NCBI GenBank assembly: GCA_013299045.1
Contig: JAAFJX010000002.1
Location: 1 to 64,000, forward strand
Direction: 5' to 3'
Source: Cytophagales bacterium
Lineage (GTDB): Bacteria; Bacteroidota; Bacteroidia; Cytophagales; Bernardetiaceae
Length of the DNA stretch: 64,000 bases
In this document: positions 44,758 through 53,101 of the stretch, in pieces
Numbering within the stretch: position 1 is the stretch's first letter
How the letters are laid out: each line of letters begins with the position of its first letter
Program-made: the position numbers and the translations under genes
Notes under the pieces: generated by a model
Told to the model about the DNA's origin: nothing
Seen by the model: only the letters and a program-made list of their open reading frames with translations
Database searches by the model: none

Positions 44758-44973
44758 AGAAAAACAATCATTAGTCAAGAAGTCATATATAAGGAATTTG
44801 GCAAAAAGTTATTTGAAAACGCGAGAAAATGGCCTCTACAAGGGACAAAAGAGGGCAATTAGAACTTAAAAAACTCAAAAAAGGCTTTTTGACGACTCAA
44901 GAGAGGTTAATTTAAGAGGCTGCTTTCGTTCAAAAACCCCCGCAACTCTGCGGAAAGGACGGTTTTAATAAAC

Positions 44974-45052
44974 AACTAAGATATTTTGGAAATGAAATGT
45001 TTATTTAATTTTCTGATAACAAACACCTTATATATATTCTAAGAGAAGACTA
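44974..45052. mobile_element. MITE-like element, copy D
   Basis: Ends CTAAGATATTTTGGAAATG on the left and TATTCTAAGAGAAGACTA on the right, with the shared centre TTTAATTTTCTGATAAC in reverse orientation. The neighbouring stretches 43815-44027 and 44758-44973 hold no gene. Confidence 0.65.
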
Positions 45053-45164
45053 AATCTGCTTAAATTCTAACGGACTCTCGGACTGCCCAGAATAGCAGCA
45101 TCTTTACGAAAAGTAGGGAAAAATGTAGCCTTAGTGAGGAACTCCTAATATTTTATACCTATTT

Positions 45165-45196
45165 TTTGGGAGTCTATTCCCGAATGCTTAAATTTG
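45165..45196 (+). promoter_or_regulatory. Promoter of tig
   Basis: TTTG (45165-45168), 20 bases, TAAATTTG (45189-45196). Predicted start near 45203, downstream of the ATG at 45184, which argues for the TTG start of tig at 45244. Confidence 0.65.
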
Positions 45197-45243
45197 CGCC
45201 CTATTGGATAGACAACGTTTTTAACCCTCTAACATACAAAGCA

Positions 45244-46674
45244 TTGGAAACTAATTTTGTAACCAAAGAAGAGAACTTAGGCATTTTCACTTTAGAACTC
45301 CAAGAAAGTGATTACCTCCCGCTCGTGAACAAAAAAACGGAAGATTATCGCCGTAAAGCCACCATTAACGGTTTTCGTCAGGGCAAAGCACCACTCCCAT
45401 TGGTCAAAAAAATGCTTGGCACATCCGTTTATGTAGAGGAGATTGATAAGCTCATTAATGGAGCGGTGAAAGATTTTATCAAAGCACAACCCGAAAAGTA
45501 TTTGCTCAATAATAATCCTGTGCTTATTCAAGAGAACTCTCGCATGGATTTTCTCAAGAAAGAAGGTGTCCGTTACGAATTTGCCTTTGCACTACGCCCC
45601 AAAATTGAAATTGATAACAAGCTGTTTTTGCAAGTAAAAGACTATGAGCCAGTTATAAATCCTGCTATTGTTGAAGCTCAATATGAGCAAAACTTAGTAT
45701 TGGCTTATCCGAATGCGGCCAGCGAAGAGGCTATTAATGCCCAGTCCTTGATTCGTGTCAAAATATCTATAACAGAGCCATACACACACAAAGTAGGGCT
45801 TTCTATGTACATACCTCATTATTCCGAAGCTCTGCAAGCACCTTTTATTGGCAAAAATAAAGACGAAGAAGTAGAAGTAGATTTAAAGTCCTACTTTGGT
45901 GAAGGTGAGTTTTTAGAGTACAAACTGCGCTTGCCACGTGGCAACTATGAACAAGGTTCGCCTACTAAAGGAGTTTTGAGCATCACCGAAATCCTTACAG
46001 TAACCGTGCCTGAATCCGACAAGGACATTCTTATGGAGAACTACGGCGAAGGAGTTAGCACCAAAGAAGCGGCTATTGAAAAAATTACGAAAGAGAGTAT
46101 TCGTTATATCAAGCAAGATATTGATTTTGTAGTGGCTGAAGACCTCTACGAAGTTATGAAAGAAAACGTTAAGGTGGATATTTCAGATGAGTACACACGC
46201 CTACATTTGCGCCAAGTTTCTGAAGTGAGCGAAGCCAATATGGCTGAAGAAGCTATCCGTTTTAAACGCGGCGTAGTAGAAGGGCTCTTGAAGTCAGCCG
46301 TAGCTGAAGGGCTTGATGTTGTGCTTGACGAAAATGCCTATCAGATTCATTTGACTAAGATGCTAGCCGTTAATATGGGCTTCCCTACAGACTTTATCTC
46401 TGAAGCAAACTACGCTCAGTTTTTGCCTTACCTAACGCAGCATTTTTCTTCCAAAGACCCCGAACACATGGAAATTATTGCCTACAGAGCGCGCCTGGAG
46501 TCCATGAATCAGTCTGTTTTAGCAAAATTACGCACCGAAGGAATGCTTGGCGCAACGCTTCCTTACTCTTGGGAGGCGCGTAACCAAATTTTTGTAGAGC
46601 GCACCAAACGCAACAAAGCCGCCCAAGACGAGCTTGATGCTGTACACGTACATGGTGAGCATTGCAATCATTAA
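45244..46674 (+). CDS. tig: Trigger factor (ribosome-associated chaperone/prolyl isomerase)
   Basis: Binds nascent chains at the ribosome exit. The ~476-aa product has the ribosome-binding domain with the signature INGFRQGKAPLPLVKKMLG near residue 45. A middle domain follows, with weak FKBP resemblance as in many Bacteroidota, and then a helical C-terminal arm. It ends in a His-rich tail (DAVHVHGEHCNH). A longer frame exists to 45166 and an ATG lies at 45184. I prefer TTG 45244, because homologous N termini begin here and a promoter at 45165-45196 would start transcription after 45184. The start is the least certain part. Confidence 0.88.
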   Translation: METNFVTKEENLGIFTLELQESDYLPLVNKKTEDYRRKATINGFRQGKAPLPLVKKMLGTSVYVEEIDKLINGAVKDFIKAQPEKYLLNNNPVLIQENSRMDFLKKEGVRYEFAFALRPKIEIDNKLFLQVKDYEPVINPAIVEAQYEQNLVLAYPNAASEEAINAQSLIRVKISITEPYTHKVGLSMYIPHYSEALQAPFIGKNKDEEVEVDLKSYFGEGEFLEYKLRLPRGNYEQGSPTKGVLSITEILTVTVPESDKDILMENYGEGVSTKEAAIEKITKESIRYIKQDIDFVVAEDLYEVMKENVKVDISDEYTRLHLRQVSEVSEANMAEEAIRFKRGVVEGLLKSAVAEGLDVVLDENAYQIHLTKMLAVNMGFPTDFISEANYAQFLPYLTQHFSSKDPEHMEIIAYRARLESMNQSVLAKLRTEGMLGATLPYSWEARNQIFVERTKRNKAAQDELDAVHVHGEHCNH

Positions 46675-46687
46675 AATTTGATTGTCC

Positions 46688-46731
46688 CTAAGCCGTTGTT
46701 TGAATTTTTCGTACAGCGGCTTAGCTTTTTT
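46688..46731 (+). terminator. Intrinsic terminator after tig
   Basis: CTAAGCCGTTGT pairs with ACAGCGGCTTAG (one G-T pair), followed by CTTTTTTC. Confidence 0.85.
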
Positions 46732-46768
46732 CTATATATTATCATCACTCTTTGAAAAAGCACTTAGC

Positions 46769-47746
46769 ATGAAACTAAGCCAAGCCTCTGAAAGTGAAAA
46801 ATTTATGGTGTTGTTGTACTATTGCTACACACCTATTGCTGAACCAGAAAAATTCCGCGAAGAGCATTTGCTTTTTTGCATTGACCTGAATTTGCGCGGA
46901 AGAATTATTATAGCCGCTGAAGGCATAAATGGAACAGTTTCAGGCTCAAAAGAAGCCTGTGAACGCTATATAGCTTTTTTTAAAGCAGACACACGATTCG
47001 GTAATATTGACTTTAAGATAGATTATTCAGAAACCCACACGTTTAGAAAAATCAACGTGCGCGTAAAACCAGAGATTGTCCATTCTGGTTTTGCAAACAT
47101 TAGCCCCAACAAGAGAACAGGCAAGCACCTAAGCCCCAAAGAATTTAAAGAACTCAAAGACCAAGATAATGTGGTTGTTTTAGATGTACGCTCCAATTAT
47201 GAACACCAGCTCGGAAAGTTCAAAAATGCTATAACCTTACCGATTGAAAACTTCCGCGATATGCCCGCGCACGCCGACACACTCCAACAACTCAAAGGAA
47301 AAAAAGTGCTTACTTATTGTACTGGCGGCATCAAGTGCGAAAAGGCGAGCGCTTACTTGTTGGAGCTGGGTATAGAAGACGTTTATCAGCTCCATGGCGG
47401 CATCATTAAATATGGTATAGAGGCTGGAGGCGAAGATTTTGAAGGCCAATGCTATGTTTTTGACGACCGAGTCGCTGTTGAAGTCAATACAGTAAACCCC
47501 AGTATTTTGAGCCGCTGCCACCACTGCCAGCAACCGAACCAACGCATGGTAAACTGTGCTAGCGCAAGTTGTAACAAGCATCTGGCTTTGTGCCATAGTT
47601 GTGCAGAAGTGCTTGCAGGTGCTTGCTCCGAGACCTGTAGTCATTCCCAAGATTTACGCCCTTATGATGGTACTGGGAACTATGCGCGTGTGAGCAACGG
47701 TTACAACCCCTTAGTGGGTTGGAAAAAGGATAAAACCAATTCCTAA
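46769..47746 (+). CDS. trhO: tRNA uridine(34) hydroxylase (rhodanese-domain protein)
   Basis: Oxygen-dependent 5-hydroxylation of wobble uridine in tRNA. The 325-aa product has the UPF0176 N-terminal domain (LRGRIIIAAEGINGTVSG), a central rhodanese domain with the catalytic Cys in LTYCTGGIKCEKASAYLLE, and a C-terminal Cys-rich segment (CHHCQQPNQRMVNCASASC) typical of the long form. ATG 46769 (MKLSQASESEKFMVL) is used; upstream codons overlap the tig terminator. The DUF3109 gene follows after 11 bases. Confidence 0.92.
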   Translation: MKLSQASESEKFMVLLYYCYTPIAEPEKFREEHLLFCIDLNLRGRIIIAAEGINGTVSGSKEACERYIAFFKADTRFGNIDFKIDYSETHTFRKINVRVKPEIVHSGFANISPNKRTGKHLSPKEFKELKDQDNVVVLDVRSNYEHQLGKFKNAITLPIENFRDMPAHADTLQQLKGKKVLTYCTGGIKCEKASAYLLELGIEDVYQLHGGIIKYGIEAGGEDFEGQCYVFDDRVAVEVNTVNPSILSRCHHCQQPNQRMVNCASASCNKHLALCHSCAEVLAGACSETCSHSQDLRPYDGTGNYARVSNGYNPLVGWKKDKTNS

Positions 47747-47757
47747 ATACTCTAATT

Positions 47758-48336
47758 GTGTTTTTGATAGATAAAGTACTGCTTTCTGACCATCTTTTGG
47801 AAAAACAATTCGTCTGCGACTTGTCCAAATGCAAAGGTGCTTGTTGTGTAGAGGGAGATGCGGGTGCGCCACTTCTTACCGAAGAACTGGCAATCTTAGA
47901 AGATATTTACGAGTCCGTAAAACCCTTTTTGAGCCAGGAAGGGATTGAAAAAATGGAGGAAAGTGGTCTTTACGTTCAGGATACAGACGGCTCTTATACA
48001 ACCCCTGTTATCAATAATCGTGAATGTGCTTATGTCGTTTATGATGCGCATAACACGGCAAAGTGCGGAATAGAGATGGCACACAAAGCTGGAAAAACAG
48101 ATTTCTTGAAGCCTATTTCTTGTCATTTGTACCCCATTCGTGTGTCGCAATATGGCACTTATGAAGCGCTTAACTACCACAAATGGGATATTTGCGACGC
48201 TGCCTGTACGCTCGGTGAAAGCCTGCAAGTAAAAGTTTATGCCTTTTTGCGAGAAGCGCTCACTCGTAAATATGGGCAGGAGTGGTTCGACGAACTTATA
48301 AAAATAGACCAAGCCCGAAAAGATGCAGGATTTTAG
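47758..48336 (+). CDS. DUF3109 family cysteine-cluster protein
   Basis: A 192-aa soluble protein with the DUF3109 set of conserved cysteines: FVCDLSKCKGACCVEGDAG near the N terminus, NRECAYV and AKCGIE in the middle, ISCHLYPIR and WDICDAACTLG later. These probably bind a metal or iron-sulfur cluster; the family is related to YkgJ-type proteins. No ATG fits, and GTG 47758 gives the normal family start (MFLIDKVLLSDHLLEKQF). It lies 11 bases after trhO, so cotranscription is likely. Confidence 0.88.
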   Translation: MFLIDKVLLSDHLLEKQFVCDLSKCKGACCVEGDAGAPLLTEELAILEDIYESVKPFLSQEGIEKMEESGLYVQDTDGSYTTPVINNRECAYVVYDAHNTAKCGIEMAHKAGKTDFLKPISCHLYPIRVSQYGTYEALNYHKWDICDAACTLGESLQVKVYAFLREALTRKYGQEWFDELIKIDQARKDAGF

Positions 48337-48388
48337 TATGGCATCATTCGCAATTTGATTAACTTTGTGCCGTACAAATAGCCTGCCA

Positions 48389-49015
48389 ATGAATTTCACC
48401 GACGTTATTGCGCACTTTCCGAGCCTCAGCCCTATGCAGCAGCAGCAAATAGAGCGTTTAATGCCGCTTTATGCTGAATGGAATGAAAAAATTAATCTTA
48501 TTTCGCGTAAGGACTTCTCTAATTTTTATGAAAGACACGTGCTGCATTCCTTAGGAATCGCTAAAATCATTAGCTTTGCTGCCGACACAAAAGTTTTAGA
48601 TGCTGGCACAGGTGGCGGCTTTCCTGGCATACCGCTCGCAATTCTTTTCCCTCAAACACAGTTTTTGTTGGTGGACTCAATCGGTAAAAAAATCAAAGTT
48701 GCTGAAGATGTAGCCAAGCAGCTTGGTCTTAAAAATGTGTTCTTCAGGCACCAAAGAGCAGAAACACTCACCGAATCCTTTGACTTTGTGGTGGGTAGGG
48801 CTGTAACTGAAATCCCTGCTTTTTGGCATTGGATTGGCCACCTCATACATAAAAATCAGCAAAATGACCTCAAAAACGGCCTTCTTTACCTAAAAGGTGG
48901 CGACATGAGCGAGGAGCTTAGTCAATTTAAACGGCATATACGCTTTTATGATTTGAAAGAATATTTTACTGGTGATTTTTTTGATACCAAAAAAGTGGTC
49001 TATGTACCAGTTTAA
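48389..49015 (+). CDS. rsmG: 16S rRNA (guanine527-N7)-methyltransferase
   Basis: SAM-dependent methylation of G527 of 16S rRNA. The 208-aa protein has the SAM-binding motif VLDAGTGGGFPGIPLAILFP and the usual N-terminal region (YAEWNEKINLISRKDFSNF, ERHVLHSLGI), and the VGRAVTEIPAFWHW segment. ATG 48389 is chosen over 48365 by family alignment. It ends 18 bases before the next gene. Confidence 0.95.
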   Translation: MNFTDVIAHFPSLSPMQQQQIERLMPLYAEWNEKINLISRKDFSNFYERHVLHSLGIAKIISFAADTKVLDAGTGGGFPGIPLAILFPQTQFLLVDSIGKKIKVAEDVAKQLGLKNVFFRHQRAETLTESFDFVVGRAVTEIPAFWHWIGHLIHKNQQNDLKNGLLYLKGGDMSEELSQFKRHIRFYDLKEYFTGDFFDTKKVVYVPV

Positions 49016-49033
49016 TTACAAAAAAAATACAAC

Positions 49034-50470
49034 ATGACCCCTCTACAACTTACTCTGCGAGTCGCATTCTACTGCTTTGTATTACTGCTCGTTTGCTTGA
49101 ACCAAATTTATGCACAAAGAGCCATTCTGAGCGTTCCGGCTCACTATACAGGCAGGACTCATATCTTTTCATTTTCTCAACCTAACGACAAAGAGCAGTT
49201 TGTTCTGGCTTTGGATAGAAAAAACGTTCATCTTTATAAGGTAAATGCCAATAAAAAAATCCTTGAAGACCAAACAACGGTAAGTAATGTAACTATGCAA
49301 ATGGATGACTGGACGTTCAGACCACTTGCAGAACTAAAAAACGACAAGGGTTGTTTCATATTGCATACCAAAGAAGGGGTAGTGGGCGAGCAGTTGATTG
49401 TTTCGTGGTTTTCGCGGGACTTCAAAGCAATGAGCGCACAAAAGTACGATATGGGAACGGGTGAGCAAATTGTGCAGGCGCTTTCTGGTGAACAAGCTAT
49501 GTTTTTGCTTACAAGTAATTCGTCTGGCTCAACGCTCACTTTGCGTGTATTCAAAAGCCAAGAGCAGCCTCAAATCATCAAATTTGATGTTTTGCAAAAG
49601 GTATTAAGAAATATACTTGCCAAACCACGCCAACATTATTTTTCAGAAGTACCGCGTCTGTTTCAACCACGTCTAGACCACACTTATTCCTCTACTAAAT
49701 GCTATTTGCGCCAAGATAGACTTTTACTAACCGTTGAGCAAGCCGAAGCCACACATATTTACACGTTGCCACTTACACCAGAAAGCTCAATTAATGAGCA
49801 GATTATCAAGCATACCCTGCCCAGTAAACAAGGAAATTCTTTTTGGGATAATGACACACTCTATTGCATTAATTGGCTAAACAAAAAACTGACAATAAAG
49901 GTAATAGACCTTAAAACAGAAAAGGAAATTAAGAGCATGAGCCATGAATTGGCCAATTTTCCGCGCAGTAGCATTGCCGTTCAGGAGGGGGCACTTTTAA
50001 GCCCTTACCGTCATCTATACCTTGATAACAACAAAAAAATTGCTCAAAAGCTCAAAAAAGGACGCTTAGCCCTTTCTATTGTGCCCCAGGCTAATTATTT
50101 GCGGTTTACGGTAGGCAGCTACAGACGCTTTAAAGGCAATGGAGGCATAGTGCTTGTACCAGAACACACAGGTGGCTACATACAAACCCCAGCGCGCATG
50201 GGGGGCTTGGCTGGTGGTTTGAATAACTTGCTTCATTTTGGAAATACAGGCGACCAGGAACGTGTATTTTATTTCTATTCTTTACTGAAAGCCAAAGACT
50301 TATCGTCAGTACCGATAACTGAATCCATGCCCACAGACAACGAAGAAATTGCGTCTTATTTGCAAAGCACCAACTTAAAAAGCCGCGCAGCAATGACACA
50401 CTGGCAAGGCAGCTACGCGCTCTGGCAATATGAAAAGACGGGCAGAATGTTGATACTATCTGAGTTTTAA
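49034..50470 (+). CDS. Hypothetical exported protein, 478 aa
   Basis: I do not recognise the family. A signal peptide is clear (FYCFVLLLVCLNQIYAQ). The rest is predicted beta-rich, with repeating blocks such as FVLALDRKNVHLYKVNANKK, FWDNDTLYCINWLNKKLTIK and YDMGTGEQIVQAL. These suggest a beta-propeller-like or sandwich fold, without catalytic motifs. No lipobox or sorting domain is present, so a periplasmic or outer-membrane location is likely. The M28 peptidase gene follows after 18 bases, so the two may form a unit with rsmG. Confidence 0.7.
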   Translation: MTPLQLTLRVAFYCFVLLLVCLNQIYAQRAILSVPAHYTGRTHIFSFSQPNDKEQFVLALDRKNVHLYKVNANKKILEDQTTVSNVTMQMDDWTFRPLAELKNDKGCFILHTKEGVVGEQLIVSWFSRDFKAMSAQKYDMGTGEQIVQALSGEQAMFLLTSNSSGSTLTLRVFKSQEQPQIIKFDVLQKVLRNILAKPRQHYFSEVPRLFQPRLDHTYSSTKCYLRQDRLLLTVEQAEATHIYTLPLTPESSINEQIIKHTLPSKQGNSFWDNDTLYCINWLNKKLTIKVIDLKTEKEIKSMSHELANFPRSSIAVQEGALLSPYRHLYLDNNKKIAQKLKKGRLALSIVPQANYLRFTVGSYRRFKGNGGIVLVPEHTGGYIQTPARMGGLAGGLNNLLHFGNTGDQERVFYFYSLLKAKDLSSVPITESMPTDNEEIASYLQSTNLKSRAAMTHWQGSYALWQYEKTGRMLILSEF

Positions 50471-50488
50471 TCCCACCAATACAACGAC

Positions 50489-51757
50489 GTGAAAACCCTT
50501 TTCTTAGCGAGCTTATTGCTTTTTTTCCTGAGTGCAGAAGTTCTTTGGGCGCAAGATATGGAGCGCGCCAAACAGCATATTGAAGCGCTTTGTGCGCCCA
50601 CCATGCACGGACGCGGCTACATTCAAAAAGGCGACTCACTTGCCGCGCAGTACATTGCAGAAGCCTACCAAAATATAGGCTTGAAGCCGCTAGAGCAGAG
50701 CAAAAGCAACTTTTTGCAGCGCTTCAAGCTTCCCATTAATACTTATCCGGGAGCAGTAGAACTTAGCTTAGATACCAAAAACTACCGCGCTGGCTATGAT
50801 TTTATTGTTAATTCTGGCAGTAAAAGTGGGCGTGGGCAAGCCAAAGTGTTGTATTTGGACAGCGCAACGCTCAATAATTCAGAACGCCTCATGCTTTTTC
50901 TAAAAAAAGATTTGAGCCAAAATGCAGTCTTGCTCAGTGAAAAGCGGTTTAATGGCCTTTTTAAGACTGCACCTACTGTACTGAAACATTTGCTGAGCGC
51001 TAAAGCCTTGTTGATAACCACCTCCAAGCTCACGATGGCGCTTAGTCAGGAGCAGTGGTTGCCGCCAACATTTCTCGTTCTAGACAAGTTCGTTCAGAAC
51101 ATACCCAAAAAAATTAAATTTGAGTTGAATGCCGTTTTGATAGACGCTTATACTTCGCAGAACGTATTGGGCTATGTAGAAGGCCAGAGGCAGGATAGCA
51201 CCGTTGTTTTTTGTGCGCATTATGACCACCTCGGCAGGCTGGGCAACAAGGGGGCCTACTTTCCTGGTGCCAATGATAATGCAGCAGGAGTCGCGCTGTT
51301 GCTAGAGATGGCGGCGTACTACCAGCAAAACAAACCCAAATTCCGAACAGTTTTTATCGCTTTTGGTGCAGAAGAAGTGGGTCTTATTGGCTCGGAGCAC
51401 TACGTTAAAAATCCGCTTTTTCCCCTGTCTCATATCAAATTTTTATTGAATTTAGACTTGGTTGGTACGGGCGATACGGGCATGGCAGTCGTCAATGCTA
51501 CTTTGTTCAAAGAACAATTTTCTAAACTAAATGCCATCAATACAGCCCAAAAATATTTGCCTAGCATATTGCAACGCGGCCCAGTAGCCAACTCCGACCA
51601 TTATCATTTTTCTGAGAGAGGCGTTCCGGCATTTTTCTTTTACCTCACGGGTGGCATACAAGCCTACCATGACGTACAAGATGTGGCAGAAACACTGCCT
51701 CTGACAGAGTTTAAAGATTTCTTTAGCCTGCTTAAGGACTTTGTAAATGCGCTTTAA
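50489..51757 (+). CDS. M28-family zinc aminopeptidase, exported
   Basis: A 422-aa exported peptidase starting at GTG 50489, directly on a signal peptide (MKTLFLASLLLFFLSAEVLW, AQ). The M28 metal ligands are in order: FCAHYDHLG (His, Asp), GANDNAAG (Asp), FGAEEVGLIGS (Glu, Glu), NLDLVG (Asp) and NSDHYHF (His). The catalytic set is therefore complete. A PA-like insert precedes the peptidase domain. Expected to cleave N-terminal residues in the periplasm or outside the cell. It is probably cotranscribed with the preceding hypothetical gene. Confidence 0.9.
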   Translation: MKTLFLASLLLFFLSAEVLWAQDMERAKQHIEALCAPTMHGRGYIQKGDSLAAQYIAEAYQNIGLKPLEQSKSNFLQRFKLPINTYPGAVELSLDTKNYRAGYDFIVNSGSKSGRGQAKVLYLDSATLNNSERLMLFLKKDLSQNAVLLSEKRFNGLFKTAPTVLKHLLSAKALLITTSKLTMALSQEQWLPPTFLVLDKFVQNIPKKIKFELNAVLIDAYTSQNVLGYVEGQRQDSTVVFCAHYDHLGRLGNKGAYFPGANDNAAGVALLLEMAAYYQQNKPKFRTVFIAFGAEEVGLIGSEHYVKNPLFPLSHIKFLLNLDLVGTGDTGMAVVNATLFKEQFSKLNAINTAQKYLPSILQRGPVANSDHYHFSERGVPAFFFYLTGGIQAYHDVQDVAETLPLTEFKDFFSLLKDFVNAL

Positions 51758-51784
51758 ACGCAAAATCTAGTTTAACCATTGGCT

Positions 51785-51863
51785 CAAAGGTCAGAGGGTG
51801 AAATTTTCTGCGCACCATGTTTTATAAAAGAGCCAATCCAAGAAGATACCATTCGCTGGTTTT
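51785..51863 (-). repeat. Fragment of the long dispersed repeat
   Basis: In reverse complement it contains AAACCAGCGAATGG, CTCTTTTATAAAACATGG and TTTCACCCTCTGACCTTT, matching about 44260-44335. The rest of 51758-52178 shows no gene. Confidence 0.7.
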
Positions 51864-52178
51864 GTATTTAGTTGCAAAAAAGCCAATAACATATTGATTA
51901 CCAAAAGTATAGCATCTTTAAAAAAGCTCATGTTTTTTATGAACCATCTTTTTGCGATTATCTCAAAAATTTAAGGTATGCCCAAACGCGCCATACAGGC
52001 TTTTCAGGATACTGCCCCTATATTTTTAGGAATCGCGAGAATAAATATTTTCTTATGGCCTCTTTTGATATATTTGTTTTGTAGAGTGCCTGCTTTAATA
52101 TAACTTGTTGGTTTGCAACCTGGTTTTATACGCCTTCCTCTACGCTTTACATTAATTCCAATAAGTTTAAATTATTTC

Positions 52179-52901
52179 ATGATGAAAAAAAGACTTAAAC
52201 TAGTCGTTTTAACAGGAGCTGGCATCAGTGCTGAAAGCGGTATACCTACTTTTAGGGCTTCAGATGGCCTCTGGGAAGGGCATAAGATTGAGGACGTGGC
52301 TTCGCCAGCAGGTTGGTATAAAAACCCTGAACTAGTACTAGACTTTTATAACCAGCGCCGTGTTCATGCAGCCAAAGCCTTACCAAACACGGCTCACACC
52401 GAATTAGCTGCCTTGGAAACCTTTTTTGACGTTTACGTTATTACCCAAAATGTGGATAACCTGCATGAGCGGGGTGGTAGCAAACGTGTGCTGCATCTGC
52501 ACGGCGAACTCAGCAAGTCCCGTAGCAGTCAAGACGAAAGTTTGGTTTATGATGTGCCTGGCCCTGACTACCTGATTCAAATGGGCGACAAGTGTCCGCT
52601 TGGCTCGCAGTTGCGTCCTCATATTGTTTGGTTTGGCGAGGCCGTGCCAATGATGGAAGAAGCCGCCGAAGTAGCTGCCATGGCCGATGTTTTTGCGGTT
52701 ATAGGCACTTCTTTGGTGGTTTACCCAGCTGCCAATTTGGTTTATTACGTCAAACCCAATGCGCCCAAGTTTATTATTGACCCTAGCGTTCCCGAAGTGG
52801 CTGGCGTACAAAACCTGACTCGTATTCCTGAGAAAGCCACCGTAGGAGTCCTCAAAATGAGGCAAATTTTAGCCGAAAAATACGGTTTTGATGCGTTCTA
52901 A
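52179..52901 (+). CDS. cobB: Sirtuin-family NAD-dependent deacylase, class III-like
   Basis: Removes acyl groups from lysines using NAD. The 240-aa protein has TGAGISAESGIPTFR, TQNVDNLHERGG, the catalytic His108 in HLHGEL and IGTSLVVYPAA. Tyr57 and Arg60 in FYNQR match the YxxR pair that favours succinyl/malonyl groups in SIRT5 and CobB. The zinc-binding region has only one Cys (GDKCPLGSQLRPHIVWFGE), so the zinc site appears lost. Start ATG 52179 (or the next codon). The gene is followed by fadD after 200 bases. Confidence 0.9.
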   Translation: MMKKRLKLVVLTGAGISAESGIPTFRASDGLWEGHKIEDVASPAGWYKNPELVLDFYNQRRVHAAKALPNTAHTELAALETFFDVYVITQNVDNLHERGGSKRVLHLHGELSKSRSSQDESLVYDVPGPDYLIQMGDKCPLGSQLRPHIVWFGEAVPMMEEAAEVAAMADVFAVIGTSLVVYPAANLVYYVKPNAPKFIIDPSVPEVAGVQNLTRIPEKATVGVLKMRQILAEKYGFDAF

Positions 52902-52986
52902 CATCAAAAAAGTACGGAGTTCTTAGCGCATTTCGGGACAGTCCATCATTCCATAAAACAGAATACTTAAAAAAAAGTATGATTGT

Positions 52987-53020
52987 TTTGCAAAAGAAAT
53001 CGTTTTTAGAAGTATATTTG
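52987..53020 (+). promoter_or_regulatory. Promoter of fadD
   Basis: TTTG (52987-52990), 22 bases, TATATTTG (53013-53020). Leader about 75 bases. Confidence 0.6.
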
Positions 53021-53101
53021 GCCAAAACACAATAAAGCCTATTTTCATACGGGTACTGTGTTGTTTACTGAAAAAATGTACGGTTTTAACAAGTTCTGAT
53101 A

